Shown: positions 56,186 to 64,000 of the stretch, piece after piece | Layout: the number at the start of each line of letters is the position of its first letter | Position numbering within the stretch: position 1 is the first letter of the stretch | Assembly (NCBI GenBank): GCA_937139155.1 | Contig: CAKZPI010000002.1 | Span: forward strand, 41,591 to 105,590 | Direction of reading: 5' to 3' | Origin: an uncultured Flavobacteriales bacterium | GTDB taxonomy: Bacteria; Bacteroidota; Bacteroidia; Flavobacteriales; JBLHRE01 | DNA length: 64,000 nt | Made by a program: the position numbers and the translations under genes | The notes under the pieces: generated by a model | Database searches by the model: none | What the model was told of the DNA's origin: nothing | The model's input: the letters and a program-made list of their open reading frames with translations, nothing else

Positions 56186-56353
56186 ATGTTCAATTTTATG
56201 AAATCTTCGCCCAAGAAGAAATTAGAGAAAACCTATGAAAAACTAATGAAGGAGGCGTATCGGCTTTCGCATACTGACCGAAAAGCTGGTGATGCGAAAA
56301 TGGCCGAGGCAGAGGAAGTTCTTCAGAAAATCAAAAATTTAGAGACTAAGTAG
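56186..56353 (+). CDS. Lacal_2735 family small protein
   Basis: A 55-aa protein, ATG 56186 to TAG 56351-56353, four bases after the DUF2867 gene. It is basic and helical: MFNFMKSSPKKKLEKTYEKL, then MKEAYRLSHTDRKAGDAKMA and a Glu-rich end. The pattern KKKLEKxYEKLMKEAYxLSxxDRKxGDxK is the hallmark of the Lacal_2735 family, small proteins of unknown function in Flavobacteriales. The last 8 bases overlap the convergent DUF2007 gene. Position and family match make this a real gene despite its size. Confidence 0.85.
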   Translation: MFNFMKSSPKKKLEKTYEKLMKEAYRLSHTDRKAGDAKMAEAEEVLQKIKNLETK

Positions 56354-56756
56354 GTTTTTGTTCATGGCCACAATCTTTACAACGATGCCGGGTACCGTAA
56401 AACGGAAACACGGTAAAGAGAAAGGCCATTGCCATGTTTAGAATACCAAGTTTATGGTTCCGGATGGTTTTTAAATGGTAATACATGTTTTCTGAACCAC
56501 AAGCCAAACAAGTGATTACCTCGTCATTTTCACGAAGGGTAGCATGGAGAAAGGAGTCTAGCAATTCTTTGGCTTTTTCTAGGTCATTCTGATTGACCAT
56601 TACCCGAATCCCTCCAATGGCTTGGGCGTAAAACAAGTTCATGCCAACCGTGTGCTCATCAAAAATGTAGGAAGGAATTCCGTTTGACTCTAAATAAGAT
56701 CTAAGCAAATATGCCTCTTGGGAAAGGTCGAAACTGGTGAGCTTTACAAGACTCAT
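56346..56756 (-). CDS. DUF2007-type putative signal transducing protein with zinc ribbon
   Basis: A 136-aa protein. The N-terminal DUF2007 domain (about 1-68) has the ferredoxin-like pattern FDLSQEAYLLRSYLESNGIPSY and GGIRVMVNQNDLEKAKELL split over its elements. The C-terminal part has CLACGSE and CKDCGHE separated by a hydrophobic stretch (LGILNMAMAFLFTVFPF), a zinc-ribbon-like pair around a possible membrane helix. Role unknown. Its ATG overlaps the stop of the upstream inositol-phosphatase-like gene by 4 bases. Confidence 0.82.
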   Translation of the reverse strand: MSLVKLTSFDLSQEAYLLRSYLESNGIPSYIFDEHTVGMNLFYAQAIGGIRVMVNQNDLEKAKELLDSFLHATLRENDEVITCLACGSENMYYHLKTIRNHKLGILNMAMAFLFTVFPFYGTRHRCKDCGHEQKPT

Positions 56757-57553
56757 TTATTGGGATAAAAATGTTGGCCTAATTCCTCGGTAAACTCCTC
56801 AGATATTCCTGGTCCGGAAGCAATAATTTCCTGACCGTAAACAAATCCAGAGCCTCCCTTGAAATCTGAAACTTTTCCACCCGCCTCCTTCACAAGAATA
56901 ACTCCTGCAGCCACATCCCATGGAGAAAGACCATATTCAAAGAACGCGTCAAACCTTCCAGCAGCAACATAGGCTAAATCAGTTGCAGCAGAACCCAACC
57001 TACGGAGTCCTCTGGTGTTACGCATTAGATACCCCATAAAATGTAGGTATTCATCTGATCGCTTATAATCATAATACGGGAAACCAGTAGCGATCAATGT
57101 GTTTTTTAATGCTTGAGCTTGACTGACTTGAATTCGATTTCCATTTAGAAAGGAGCCCCCATTCAGGTATGCAGAGAAACATTCGTCATTTGAAATTTCA
57201 TAAACCACACCTAAGGCTATTTCTCCGTTAATTTCAAGAGCGATACTCACGGCAAAACAGGGAATGGAGTGAATGAAATTTGTAGTTCCATCAAGGGGGT
57301 CAATGATCCAAATGGCATCGGGTTTTGTATTGGCTTCAGTACCTTCTTCAGCAATGAAACCGGCTTCAGGCAAAAGAGACTTAAGTTTATCAACAATCAT
57401 TGCTTCGGCCTCCTTATCAACATAAGATACAAAGCTATTACTGCTTTTGACCTCTACATCTTCTTGATTAAAATTTAAACCTGCCTGCCGTATAAATCCT
57501 CCGGCTTCTTTGGCAATGGCTTCTACTTCAATTTTTAGCTGCGCTAGGTTCAT
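56753..57553 (-). CDS. Inositol monophosphatase family protein
   Basis: A 266-aa metal-dependent phosphatase. The metal-site motifs are all present: AEEGTE (about 68-73), WIIDPLDGTTNFIH (about 83-96) and the C-terminal SPWDVAAGVILVKEAGG (about 210-226). Members dephosphorylate inositol-1-phosphate, 3'-phosphoadenosine compounds or fructose-1,6-bisphosphate; the sequence does not settle which. It is cytoplasmic and forms an operon with the DUF2007 gene downstream. Confidence 0.93.
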   Translation of the reverse strand: MNLAQLKIEVEAIAKEAGGFIRQAGLNFNQEDVEVKSSNSFVSYVDKEAEAMIVDKLKSLLPEAGFIAEEGTEANTKPDAIWIIDPLDGTTNFIHSIPCFAVSIALEINGEIALGVVYEISNDECFSAYLNGGSFLNGNRIQVSQAQALKNTLIATGFPYYDYKRSDEYLHFMGYLMRNTRGLRRLGSAATDLAYVAAGRFDAFFEYGLSPWDVAAGVILVKEAGGKVSDFKGGSGFVYGQEIIASGPGISEEFTEELGQHFYPNK

Positions 57554-57710
57554 GCCGGAAAGATAGGAAATAGGTTTAGGGCAAACAGAGAAATTTAATG
57601 TATAATCTCATAGATATGAATTAGATAATCATCTCCACTAGCCTTTTTTAACAGATGAATTTTGTTTTGTTAGTAAAATTTTAGCTAATCTATTATGAGA
57701 TAATTATTTA

Positions 57711-57724
57711 TTTTTTTTTTTTTT
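57711..57724 (+). repeat. Poly-T tract of 14 bases upstream of a lipoprotein gene
   Basis: Fourteen consecutive T, 24 bases before the ATG of the 605-aa lipoprotein, in a 195-base gap (57554-57748) that is otherwise AT-rich and featureless. Such tracts are prone to slippage and could alter promoter spacing, but no length variation can be seen from one sequence. Confidence 0.6.
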
Positions 57725-57748
57725 GCCCAAAATTTTAATCAATCTGAA

Positions 57749-59566
57749 ATGAAAAAAATGAATGTTTATTTAGGCCTGCTTCTAGTTATAGGAGTTGCCT
57801 TTGGTTGTAAAAAAGACCCGTTTGAAGATGATAACGGGACTCTTATCCAGCAGTTTAGAAGTTCCGGGGTTTCTAACCAAGGCGGTGTATTAAGTTTTAG
57901 TTGTTATTCAGACTTTATCTCAACAATTGAAGCTTTTGACTCTTTAGTTAATGTAAATGCATCAGATACCGCCTTTGATGAATTAAAAGTTTTTGAAAGT
58001 TTTGAGATTGCCCATGATTTCCTTTCCATGAGACAGGTTCTTGAAAGTCAACAATTAACCTGGGAGTTGGACTTGACAACTAGTACTTATGATGATTTTG
58101 AAAATTCTCCAATTGCAACGAGTAAATTTGTTGACGAAGCCTACATGTCTTGTTTAAGTCCGGAAGGTCTGGTTTATATTTCTGGTGTATTAATCAAATT
58201 TATTTCTGAGGACGAGGTAATTCAGGTGGTTGACCCAGTTCCTAGTGATATAGTAACCTTGGCAGGAATCTCCGACTTATTTGATGGTCATACTGGTGGT
58301 GATCGATTCCTAGCAGAAGATCTAGGGGTGGAAAACCGGGATTCAGTTTTAATTAGACATACCAGCACTTCGAATCAATTTAGATTTTTTGCACCTGAAC
58401 TGGTTGGTTGTAATATCACGTGGAATGGTAATATCTACATTCAAGGATCCCCTGTCACAAGTCATTTTGATATTTCACCTTCATCAGTGGTAACACTACC
58501 GCCTGGAGCAAAATATATTGGGACTGTAACCTATGATTATGGCGGAAATTCTTATTCTAGGCCCGTTGAGTTTAAGGCTCCTTCAGTTTGCAGTGATATT
58601 GACCCATATTTAAAACCACTTCAAGGTTCCCTCTATGAATGCGTTTCAATAAAGTTTTTATGGGAAATTCCGGCTGTCAATAATGGAACCCTTGAGCCTA
58701 CTTCAGCGCTTTTGGATTTTGGTGATGGTAATTTCGAGTCTGTAGATATAACAAGTTCAAACCCAACAAATACTTTTTATCATGAGTATTCAGCCGATCC
58801 AACATCGGTACCTAAGCTCACGTTTTTCTTTAATGCCTACGCTCCTGGTTCAGCAAATGATCCGCAGCTTGATGTGCCTGCACTTCAGGCCTTGCTTGAA
58901 AATGCAGATGAGTCAGGTTTTGTAGATGGAGTCTGTGTAAAAACGGTTGATTTTGATGGTGGTATAGAGCAATTTAATGAACTAGGTTTGACCTTTTCCC
59001 TAGAAGATTGTTGTTTATCCAGAGATGGAAAGTGGAAGTCTTCCATTAAAAAGATGTTTAAGTCTGAAAAGTGGGATGATGATAAAAAATATGTTTCGGT
59101 AGGAGGTAAAATGTTTAATACTTGGCGAGACAGGACCAGGCTTGTGGTTAAGGGAAGAGCATTTAAAAAGAGAAATAGTGGAAATAACTTTAAGAGACAC
59201 CGAAGGTATATGCGACTTCATGTTATTGGTGAATTGGCCATTTCAGGAGATGATGACCAATCAGGTTTAACCTTGCCTTGTGTTTTGACAGCGTCGATAC
59301 CAGATTCAGATGCTATTACAAATTATGTGACAAAAAAGAGAAAGACAATTAGGCAAGGGGTATTTTATAAATCCACAAAATTATTTGCTGGTCAAAGCAT
59401 TCCAAATTTAGAATTGGTAGTTATGTCGGCCAAACATGAAACATTATCGTTTATTTGTGCTGATTTTGGAAAGGATGAGCCCAATGATAAAACAATAGAT
59501 CTTTCTTTGTCAAATTCAGAAATCGAGGTAGGGGCCACTAGACTCGGTCCGGTAAATTCAAATTAA
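57749..59566 (+). CDS. Large predicted lipoprotein, function unknown
   Basis: A 605-aa protein with a lipoprotein signal (hydrophobic VYLGLLLVIGV, lipobox VAFGC with Cys near 20, then KKD). The mature part is mostly beta-rich with scattered Cys. A PKD-like strand is suggested by SALLDFGDGNFESVDI (about 328-343), and a strongly basic segment lies at about 425-490 (KKMFKSEKW, KRHRRYMRL). I do not recognise the family. It is one base upstream of an outer-membrane-barrel-like gene, suggesting a joint role at the outer membrane. A T14 tract precedes it. Confidence 0.72.
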   Translation: MKKMNVYLGLLLVIGVAFGCKKDPFEDDNGTLIQQFRSSGVSNQGGVLSFSCYSDFISTIEAFDSLVNVNASDTAFDELKVFESFEIAHDFLSMRQVLESQQLTWELDLTTSTYDDFENSPIATSKFVDEAYMSCLSPEGLVYISGVLIKFISEDEVIQVVDPVPSDIVTLAGISDLFDGHTGGDRFLAEDLGVENRDSVLIRHTSTSNQFRFFAPELVGCNITWNGNIYIQGSPVTSHFDISPSSVVTLPPGAKYIGTVTYDYGGNSYSRPVEFKAPSVCSDIDPYLKPLQGSLYECVSIKFLWEIPAVNNGTLEPTSALLDFGDGNFESVDITSSNPTNTFYHEYSADPTSVPKLTFFFNAYAPGSANDPQLDVPALQALLENADESGFVDGVCVKTVDFDGGIEQFNELGLTFSLEDCCLSRDGKWKSSIKKMFKSEKWDDDKKYVSVGGKMFNTWRDRTRLVVKGRAFKKRNSGNNFKRHRRYMRLHVIGELAISGDDDQSGLTLPCVLTASIPDSDAITNYVTKKRKTIRQGVFYKSTKLFAGQSIPNLELVVMSAKHETLSFICADFGKDEPNDKTIDLSLSNSEIEVGATRLGPVNSN

Positions 59567-59567
59567 T

Positions 59568-60395
59568 ATGAAAACCCATTTTACATTTCTCCTATTAAGC
59601 TTTTTTTGGTTAGGCCTGTTTGCCCAAGAAACCGAAAAGCCAAAGACAACGGAGATATATATTAAATCAACCTTTGGCCCAAGTAAGGGCTTTAAGAGTG
59701 ACAGGATAACCGATAATCCTCAAGTTAAAGAATTGACCCTATGGTCTAATTACGATGGAATAGGAGATTCATTCAGTGCCTATACCAGAGAGTTTGGTTT
59801 AGGGGTGAGCAGAGGAAATAAATACCTTGAGACTGGAGCTCAGGAAACAGCTTATGTATTTACCTCAATGGCGCCTAGTCCAAACCTTTCGGAAGTTTTA
59901 CTTAACGGCGCGAGGCTTAGGATATGGCAGATTCCAGTAAGGTTTGGTTTGAGGAACCAGTTTGGTAATTCAAAAATGGCGTATCATTTTGATGCGGGGC
60001 TTTTAATTACCTTCAAGAAATGGAGAGAAAACTGGAGCTCTAGCTACGGTGAAGGCACCTATCGGGAAACTAGAACAGATTCTTTGGGAAATACACAGGA
60101 GGCCTTTTATTTTGCTACAGCGGTTCGCGAAGGATATGTTTATGAAAATAATTTGATGAACATGATTATGCTTAGTCCGGCCCTAAGATTAGGCCTTGAA
60201 TATGAAATTTCAGATCGGGTAGAACTGGGCTGCCTTTTTTCTCTAGTGGGTAATGGCACTGACGAGATGTATGAGGTTCAAGCCGGGTATAAGGCGTTTG
60301 ACGGAGAAGAAGAAACCATCATTTTCATAAATGATGGTGGTTATAAATCCTTTGCCATTAGCTTGAAAGTGAATCTTTTTGAGCTAGGAGATTAA
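59568..60395 (+). CDS. Predicted outer-membrane beta-barrel protein
   Basis: A 275-aa exported protein (signal peptide ending LGLFAQE) with alternating hydrophobic and polar residues and aromatic girdles typical of a small outer-membrane barrel (PVRFGLRNQFG, AYHFDAGLLITF, ALRLGLEYEIS, VELGCLFSLVGNG), closing with FAISLKVNLFELGD. No specific family is recognised. It is separated from the lipoprotein gene by one base and followed by a terminator 20 bases after its stop, so the two form a closed operon. Confidence 0.72.
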   Translation: MKTHFTFLLLSFFWLGLFAQETEKPKTTEIYIKSTFGPSKGFKSDRITDNPQVKELTLWSNYDGIGDSFSAYTREFGLGVSRGNKYLETGAQETAYVFTSMAPSPNLSEVLLNGARLRIWQIPVRFGLRNQFGNSKMAYHFDAGLLITFKKWRENWSSSYGEGTYRETRTDSLGNTQEAFYFATAVREGYVYENNLMNMIMLSPALRLGLEYEISDRVELGCLFSLVGNGTDEMYEVQAGYKAFDGEEETIIFINDGGYKSFAISLKVNLFELGD

Positions 60396-60415
60396 TACAA
60401 GGTGTTTTCAAAAAG

Positions 60416-60451
60416 AAAGGACGTTTCCTGGCGGTTACGTCCTTTTTTTTT
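60416..60451. terminator. Intrinsic terminator between convergent genes
   Basis: A 9-bp stem AAAGGACGT (60416-60424) / ACGTCCTTT (60437-60445), a 12-base loop and a run of nine T ending at 60451. It follows the outer-membrane gene and lies just before the end of the convergent mtaB. Confidence 0.85.
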
Positions 60452-60455
60452 GAGC

Positions 60456-61793
60456 TCAGTTAAGGCTCAAACTGCTTTGTTCCAGAATTTTCACCAGACC
60501 ATCAGCAGCATCCATCTCCTTAAGTTGTACTTCATGGCTTGTATTGCAGAGGGAAGGATTCCAGGGGTATTTAACTTTTACGTAGTTCTCGGTAAATCCA
60601 TGAATATAGCCTGCCTTATTCTCTGATTCAAAAAGTACAGTGTGAGTGCTGCCTAATTGAGATTGGTAAAAGGCTTGTTTCTTTTTCTCAGAAAGAATCC
60701 TGAGCATTTTATTTCGCCGGTTCCGCTCTTGCTTAGGCACCACCTGATCCATTTCTGCCGCAGGGGTATTTGCTCTTTCAGAATAGGTGAAAACATGAAA
60801 ATAAGAAACATCAAGGTCTCTTAAAAACTCATAGGTTTCCATGAACTCGGTCTCTGTTTCCCCAGGGAAACCAACTATAACATCTACCCCAATACAGGCA
60901 TCTGGCATGGTAGATTTTATCCGCTCAACCCGCTCAGCATATAGATCTCTGCGATACCGCCGTTTCATTTTTGCCAAGATGGTGTTTGAACCTGACTGAA
61001 GGGGGATATGGAAATGGGGCACAAATCGTTGGCTTTGGGCCACAAAATCAATGGTCTCGTTCTTTAGTAAATTGGGCTCTATGGAAGAGATACGAATTCG
61101 ATGAATGGGCTCAATGGCATCCAAGGCTTGAACCAGTTCTAAAAATGTATGTTCATGCCTTTTATTTCCAAACTCACCTTTTCCATAATCGCCAATATTT
61201 ACACCGGTTAATACAATCTCCTTAGCTCCTTTCTCAGCTATTTCCTGGGCATTTTTAAGCACATTTCCGAGTTCATCAGATCGAGAGGCTCCTCTAGCTA
61301 GTGGAATGGTGCAATAGGTACATGGGTAATCGCATCCGTCTTGAACTTTCAAAAAAGCCCGGGTTCGGTCACCCAATGCATATGAACCCACAAAGAAATT
61401 GGCTTCTTCAACCTCACAGGCGTGAACCGATTCAATGGGCTGTTCACCCAAAACCTTTAAATAGGAGGGAAGGTTAAACTTCTCACTGGCGCCTAAAACC
61501 AAATCAACCTCTTCCATTTCCGCAATGGTTTCTGGTTGTAATTGGGCGTAGCATCCAATCACCACCACAAAGGCGGCCGGATTCATTTTTTTGGCTTGGC
61601 GGGCAATTCGCCGACATTCCTTATCGGCATTTTCAGTAACAGAGCAGGTATTGATTACATAGGCATCTGCAGATTCACCATAGTTAACCGTCTCAAAACC
61701 ATTTGATTCAGCCGACCTAGAAAGGGTTGAAGTTTCTGAAAAATTCAATTTGCAACCCAGCGTGTAAAATGCAACCTTTTGCCCTGTTTTCAT
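60456..61793 (-). CDS. mtaB: tRNA (N6-isopentenyladenosine/t6A 37)-methylthiotransferase MtaB-like
   Basis: A 445-aa radical-SAM methylthiotransferase from ATG 61793; an in-frame ATG at 61856 adds 21 residues that overlap the divergent gene and is rejected. An N-terminal UPF0004 domain binds one cluster (FYTLGCKLNFSE, VINTCSVTENADKECRR, IGCYAQL). The radical-SAM CxxxCxxC lies in DGCDYPCTYC (about 152-161), and a C-terminal TRAM-like region follows. The GCKLN start and overall pattern fit MtaB, which converts t6A37 to ms2t6A in tRNA, rather than MiaB or RimO. Confidence 0.92.
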   Translation of the reverse strand: MKTGQKVAFYTLGCKLNFSETSTLSRSAESNGFETVNYGESADAYVINTCSVTENADKECRRIARQAKKMNPAAFVVVIGCYAQLQPETIAEMEEVDLVLGASEKFNLPSYLKVLGEQPIESVHACEVEEANFFVGSYALGDRTRAFLKVQDGCDYPCTYCTIPLARGASRSDELGNVLKNAQEIAEKGAKEIVLTGVNIGDYGKGEFGNKRHEHTFLELVQALDAIEPIHRIRISSIEPNLLKNETIDFVAQSQRFVPHFHIPLQSGSNTILAKMKRRYRRDLYAERVERIKSTMPDACIGVDVIVGFPGETETEFMETYEFLRDLDVSYFHVFTYSERANTPAAEMDQVVPKQERNRRNKMLRILSEKKKQAFYQSQLGSTHTVLFESENKAGYIHGFTENYVKVKYPWNPSLCNTSHEVQLKEMDAADGLVKILEQSSLSLN

Positions 61794-61800
61794 GCGGCCG

Positions 61801-61808
61801 CAAAGGTA
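61801..61808 (-). promoter_or_regulatory. Candidate -7 box of mtaB
   Basis: On the minus strand TACCTTTG matches the TANNTTTG consensus exactly and ends 7 bases before the mtaB ATG at 61793. At the -33 spacing only a partial match (ATG for TTG) is found. If used, the transcript would begin at or next to the start codon. Confidence 0.4.
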
Positions 61809-61833
61809 GAAAATTGAATTAAGAACCCATGCT

Positions 61834-63429
61834 ATGAAGCATCTCATATTGCCCATCTTTCTGTTCCTTATTACAGGGGTTTATTCTTGCAAGGAATCAA
61901 ATTCCAATACGGCTCAAATCTTCAGGTATAATGAGGTTTCTGCCATTTCAAGTTTAGATCCAATTTACGCTAGGAATCAAGCCATGATTTGGATTGGAAA
62001 TCACCTTTACGATGGTCTAGTACGATTAGATTCTAACCTTAATGTTATTCCTGGAATTGCAAAATCTTGGACCGTGGAAGATTCAGGGAAGAAGTATATT
62101 TTTCGTTTGAGAAGCGACGTATTTTTCCATGAAAATGAAGCCTTTGGTAAAAATAGAACTAGGAGGGTAGTAGCCGAAGATTTTGCCTATAGTTTAAGTA
62201 GATTAATTGACGATGAATTGGCGTCTCCTGGGGCCTGGGTATTAAATCAGGTTAACCATTTTTATGCAGCCGATGATTCTACCTTGGTAATAGAGCTTAA
62301 TCAGCCATTTCCTCCTTTTTTAGGAATGCTCAGCATGGCTTACTGCTCGGTAGTACCCTTTGAATTAGCAGAAGAAAATAATTTTGGACGCTCACCGGTA
62401 GGCACAGGTCCGTTTCATTTCAAAGCATGGAAAGAAGGAGTTAAGTTGGTTTTAAATAAAAATCCACGGTATTTCTTGTTTAAAGATGGACAAAGGCTGC
62501 CGTTTTTAGATGGGGTTTCGGTTTCGTTTATTCCAGATAAACAAGCGGCATTTCTAGATTTCCTTACGGGAAATATTGATTTCATTTCCGGTTTAGACGC
62601 CTCCTATAAAGACGAATTATTGGATGCCCAGGGGGAGTTACGAGGAAAGTATCGAGAAGAATTTAAGCTTTTGACTTCCCCGTATTTAAACACTGAATAC
62701 CTGGGCTTCTCAATGGAAACACCTCCAATGGGCATGGACTCAACTTCCTATCGATACCTAAGAAAAGCCATAAACCATGGGTTTGATCGAAAATCCATGA
62801 TGAAGTATTTGAGAAACAATATTGGGATTCCGGCAGAGCATGGTTTTGTACCCTTAGGACTTCCCATGCCTGTCCGAGAACCCGTTCTAAGATATAGTCC
62901 TGAGAGGGTAGCTGCTTACCTTGATTCGGCGGGTTATCCTGGCGGGGAGGGGCTTCCGGAGCTCAAGCTCTATACAAATGCATCGTATTTAGACCTATGT
63001 GAATACATTCAGTCAAGTTTGGCAGAGCAGGGCATTAACATGCAGGTAGAAGTAAATCCGCCTTCAACCTTAAGAGAAATGATGAGTACCGGAAAAGCGC
63101 CAATGTTTAGAGGCTCTTGGATTGCGGATTACCCGGACCCAGAAAACTACCTAGCCCTAGCCTACGGGCCCAATCGAGCCCCAGAAGGACCCAATTACAC
63201 ACGCTTTCAAAACCAGCATTACGATGACTTATACCGCACCTCTTTATCCATCACCAATGATTCAATAAGGGGAAGGATGTATTGGAAAATGGACTCACTA
63301 CTTTCGGAGGAATCACCCATCATACCTTTGTATTATGATGAAGCCGTACGTTTTACTAGGAAAAACATAAAAGGCTTGGAACCCAATCCGCTGAACATGC
63401 TTGATTTGCGAAGAGTGATGAAGGAGTGA
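61834..63429 (+). CDS. ABC-transporter peptide-binding lipoprotein (SBP family 5)
   Basis: A 531-aa extracytoplasmic solute-binding protein. The lipoprotein signal is LILPIFLFLITGVYSC with the Cys near residue 19. The SBP_bac_5 pattern is clear: ISSLDPIYARNQ, LYDGLVRLDSNLNVIPGIAKSW, FRLRSDVFFHENEAFG, SPVGTGPFHFKAW and, near the end, WIADYPDPENYL and ESPIIPLYYDEAV. Family members deliver oligopeptides, dipeptides or nickel to ABC importers; no permease or ATPase gene is adjacent, so it acts as an orphan or with a distant transporter. It is divergent from mtaB (40-base gap) and followed directly by mosaic repeats. Confidence 0.92.
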   Translation: MKHLILPIFLFLITGVYSCKESNSNTAQIFRYNEVSAISSLDPIYARNQAMIWIGNHLYDGLVRLDSNLNVIPGIAKSWTVEDSGKKYIFRLRSDVFFHENEAFGKNRTRRVVAEDFAYSLSRLIDDELASPGAWVLNQVNHFYAADDSTLVIELNQPFPPFLGMLSMAYCSVVPFELAEENNFGRSPVGTGPFHFKAWKEGVKLVLNKNPRYFLFKDGQRLPFLDGVSVSFIPDKQAAFLDFLTGNIDFISGLDASYKDELLDAQGELRGKYREEFKLLTSPYLNTEYLGFSMETPPMGMDSTSYRYLRKAINHGFDRKSMMKYLRNNIGIPAEHGFVPLGLPMPVREPVLRYSPERVAAYLDSAGYPGGEGLPELKLYTNASYLDLCEYIQSSLAEQGINMQVEVNPPSTLREMMSTGKAPMFRGSWIADYPDPENYLALAYGPNRAPEGPNYTRFQNQHYDDLYRTSLSITNDSIRGRMYWKMDSLLSEESPIIPLYYDEAVRFTRKNIKGLEPNPLNMLDLRRVMKE

Positions 63430-64000
63430 CTAGTGACAAGTGACGGGATTTTGGTAGAAATATTCAGCTTTCCGTCAGTTGAGCGGGAATCGGGAATAGG
63501 GAATTGGGAATCGGCCATAGACTCAGACCTGAGGGGCAGAGGAATCGACCTTAATAGGCAATAGGAACTAGGTAATAGGAATCATGAGGCTGCCAGAAAT
63601 TACGGCATCAACAGCTAAACAACTCAACAGGAGTGACTAGTGACTAGTGACTAGTGATTAGAATTACTGATATTCAGCATCTTACCGCCAAATTTAGCCA
63701 ATAGCTAAAAGCGAAAAACCAAAAGCTGCGTGGGGTATTAGGAAATAGGTAATAGGAAATAGGAATCTTGAACCTGCCAGAAATTAGGGCATAAACTGCT
63801 AAACAACTCAACGACTAAACAACTCAACAATTCTATCAACCATCAACTCTCAACCATCAACTCTGAGTGACTAGTGACTAGTGACCAGTGACTAGAGGTC
63901 TTGATATTCAGCATCTTACCGCTAAATCTAGCCAATAGCCAAAAGCTGCGTGGGGTATTAGGAAATAGGTAATAGGAAATAGGAATCTTGAACCTGCCAG
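63430..64000. repeat. Heptanucleotide-based mosaic repeat, block C (runs off window)
   Basis: From the stop of the peptide-binding lipoprotein to the window end there is no gene. The same composite as blocks A and B appears in at least two tandem copies: the linker GATATTCAGCATCTTACC begins at 63669 and again at 63903, a period of 234 bases. Each copy has GTGACTA arrays, the TAGCCAA-type series, TAGGAAA/TAGGTAA and TCAACCATCAACTC units. A more degenerate copy (GGGAATCGGGAATAGGGAA-like) precedes them at about 63485-63510. Confidence 0.9.

Overview
The window comes from a Bacteroidota chromosome, most likely a marine-type member of the Flavobacteriales. The evidence is six secreted proteins with type A type IX secretion (T9SS) tails, family markers typical of the phylum (Lacal_2735, DUF2911, MuiA-like, GEVED, SprB repeats), near absence of Shine-Dalgarno sequences, and a textbook Bacteroidota promoter (TTTG-N19-TATATTTG) upstream of a tRNA pair. 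Placement below order is not supported by anything I can read.

Layout. 1-4.6 kb: CDGSH iron-sulfur protein, a triple-PAS histidine kinase with its response regulator, a disulfide-less lipoamide-dehydrogenase-like flavoprotein and a small lipoprotein. 4.9-28.2 kb: four consecutive giant adhesin genes (2042, 2200, 2110 and 1378 aa). Each has a signal peptide, a different head domain, a block of Ig-like repeats, a block of 11-12 SprB-type repeats, one cysteine-free cap repeat and a T9SS tail. 28.2-36 kb: housekeeping genes (smpB, a DtxR-type regulator, TfoX-N and VOC proteins, ppa with two tRNAs, a GNAT-like protein, an SDR, shikimate kinase, a phosphoribosyltransferase). 36-42.4 kb: two T9SS-exported proteases (M43 metalloprotease, S8 subtilase). 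42.5-45 kb: universal stress protein, GH113-like hydrolase and a DUF1579-like secreted protein. 45-46.9 kb: a small membrane protein gene between two blocks of heptanucleotide mosaic repeats. 46.9-51.2 kb: a secreted PIG-L deacetylase, a 35-aa membrane peptide and a sodium:solute symporter in one coupled operon. 51-61.8 kb: DUF2911, MuiA-like, an SDR/NAD(P)-binding/Lacal_2735 cluster, DUF2007, an inositol-phosphatase-like protein, a lipoprotein/outer-membrane pair, and mtaB. 61.8-64 kb: a peptide-binding lipoprotein, then a third block of the mosaic repeat running off the window.

The dominant theme is the cell surface. The adhesin array and the two proteases would be exported by a T9SS whose core genes are not in this window, and no SprF/PorP-like partner gene lies here. 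The deacetylase-symporter operon suggests extracellular processing of an N-acetylated substrate followed by sodium-driven uptake. The most unusual elements are the adhesin array with exchanged heads, the heptad-based mosaic repeats, a GC-rich probable structured RNA near 30.4 kb, and the unlisted 35-aa symporter-coupled peptide. All functional calls rest on reading the sequence; no database search was run.
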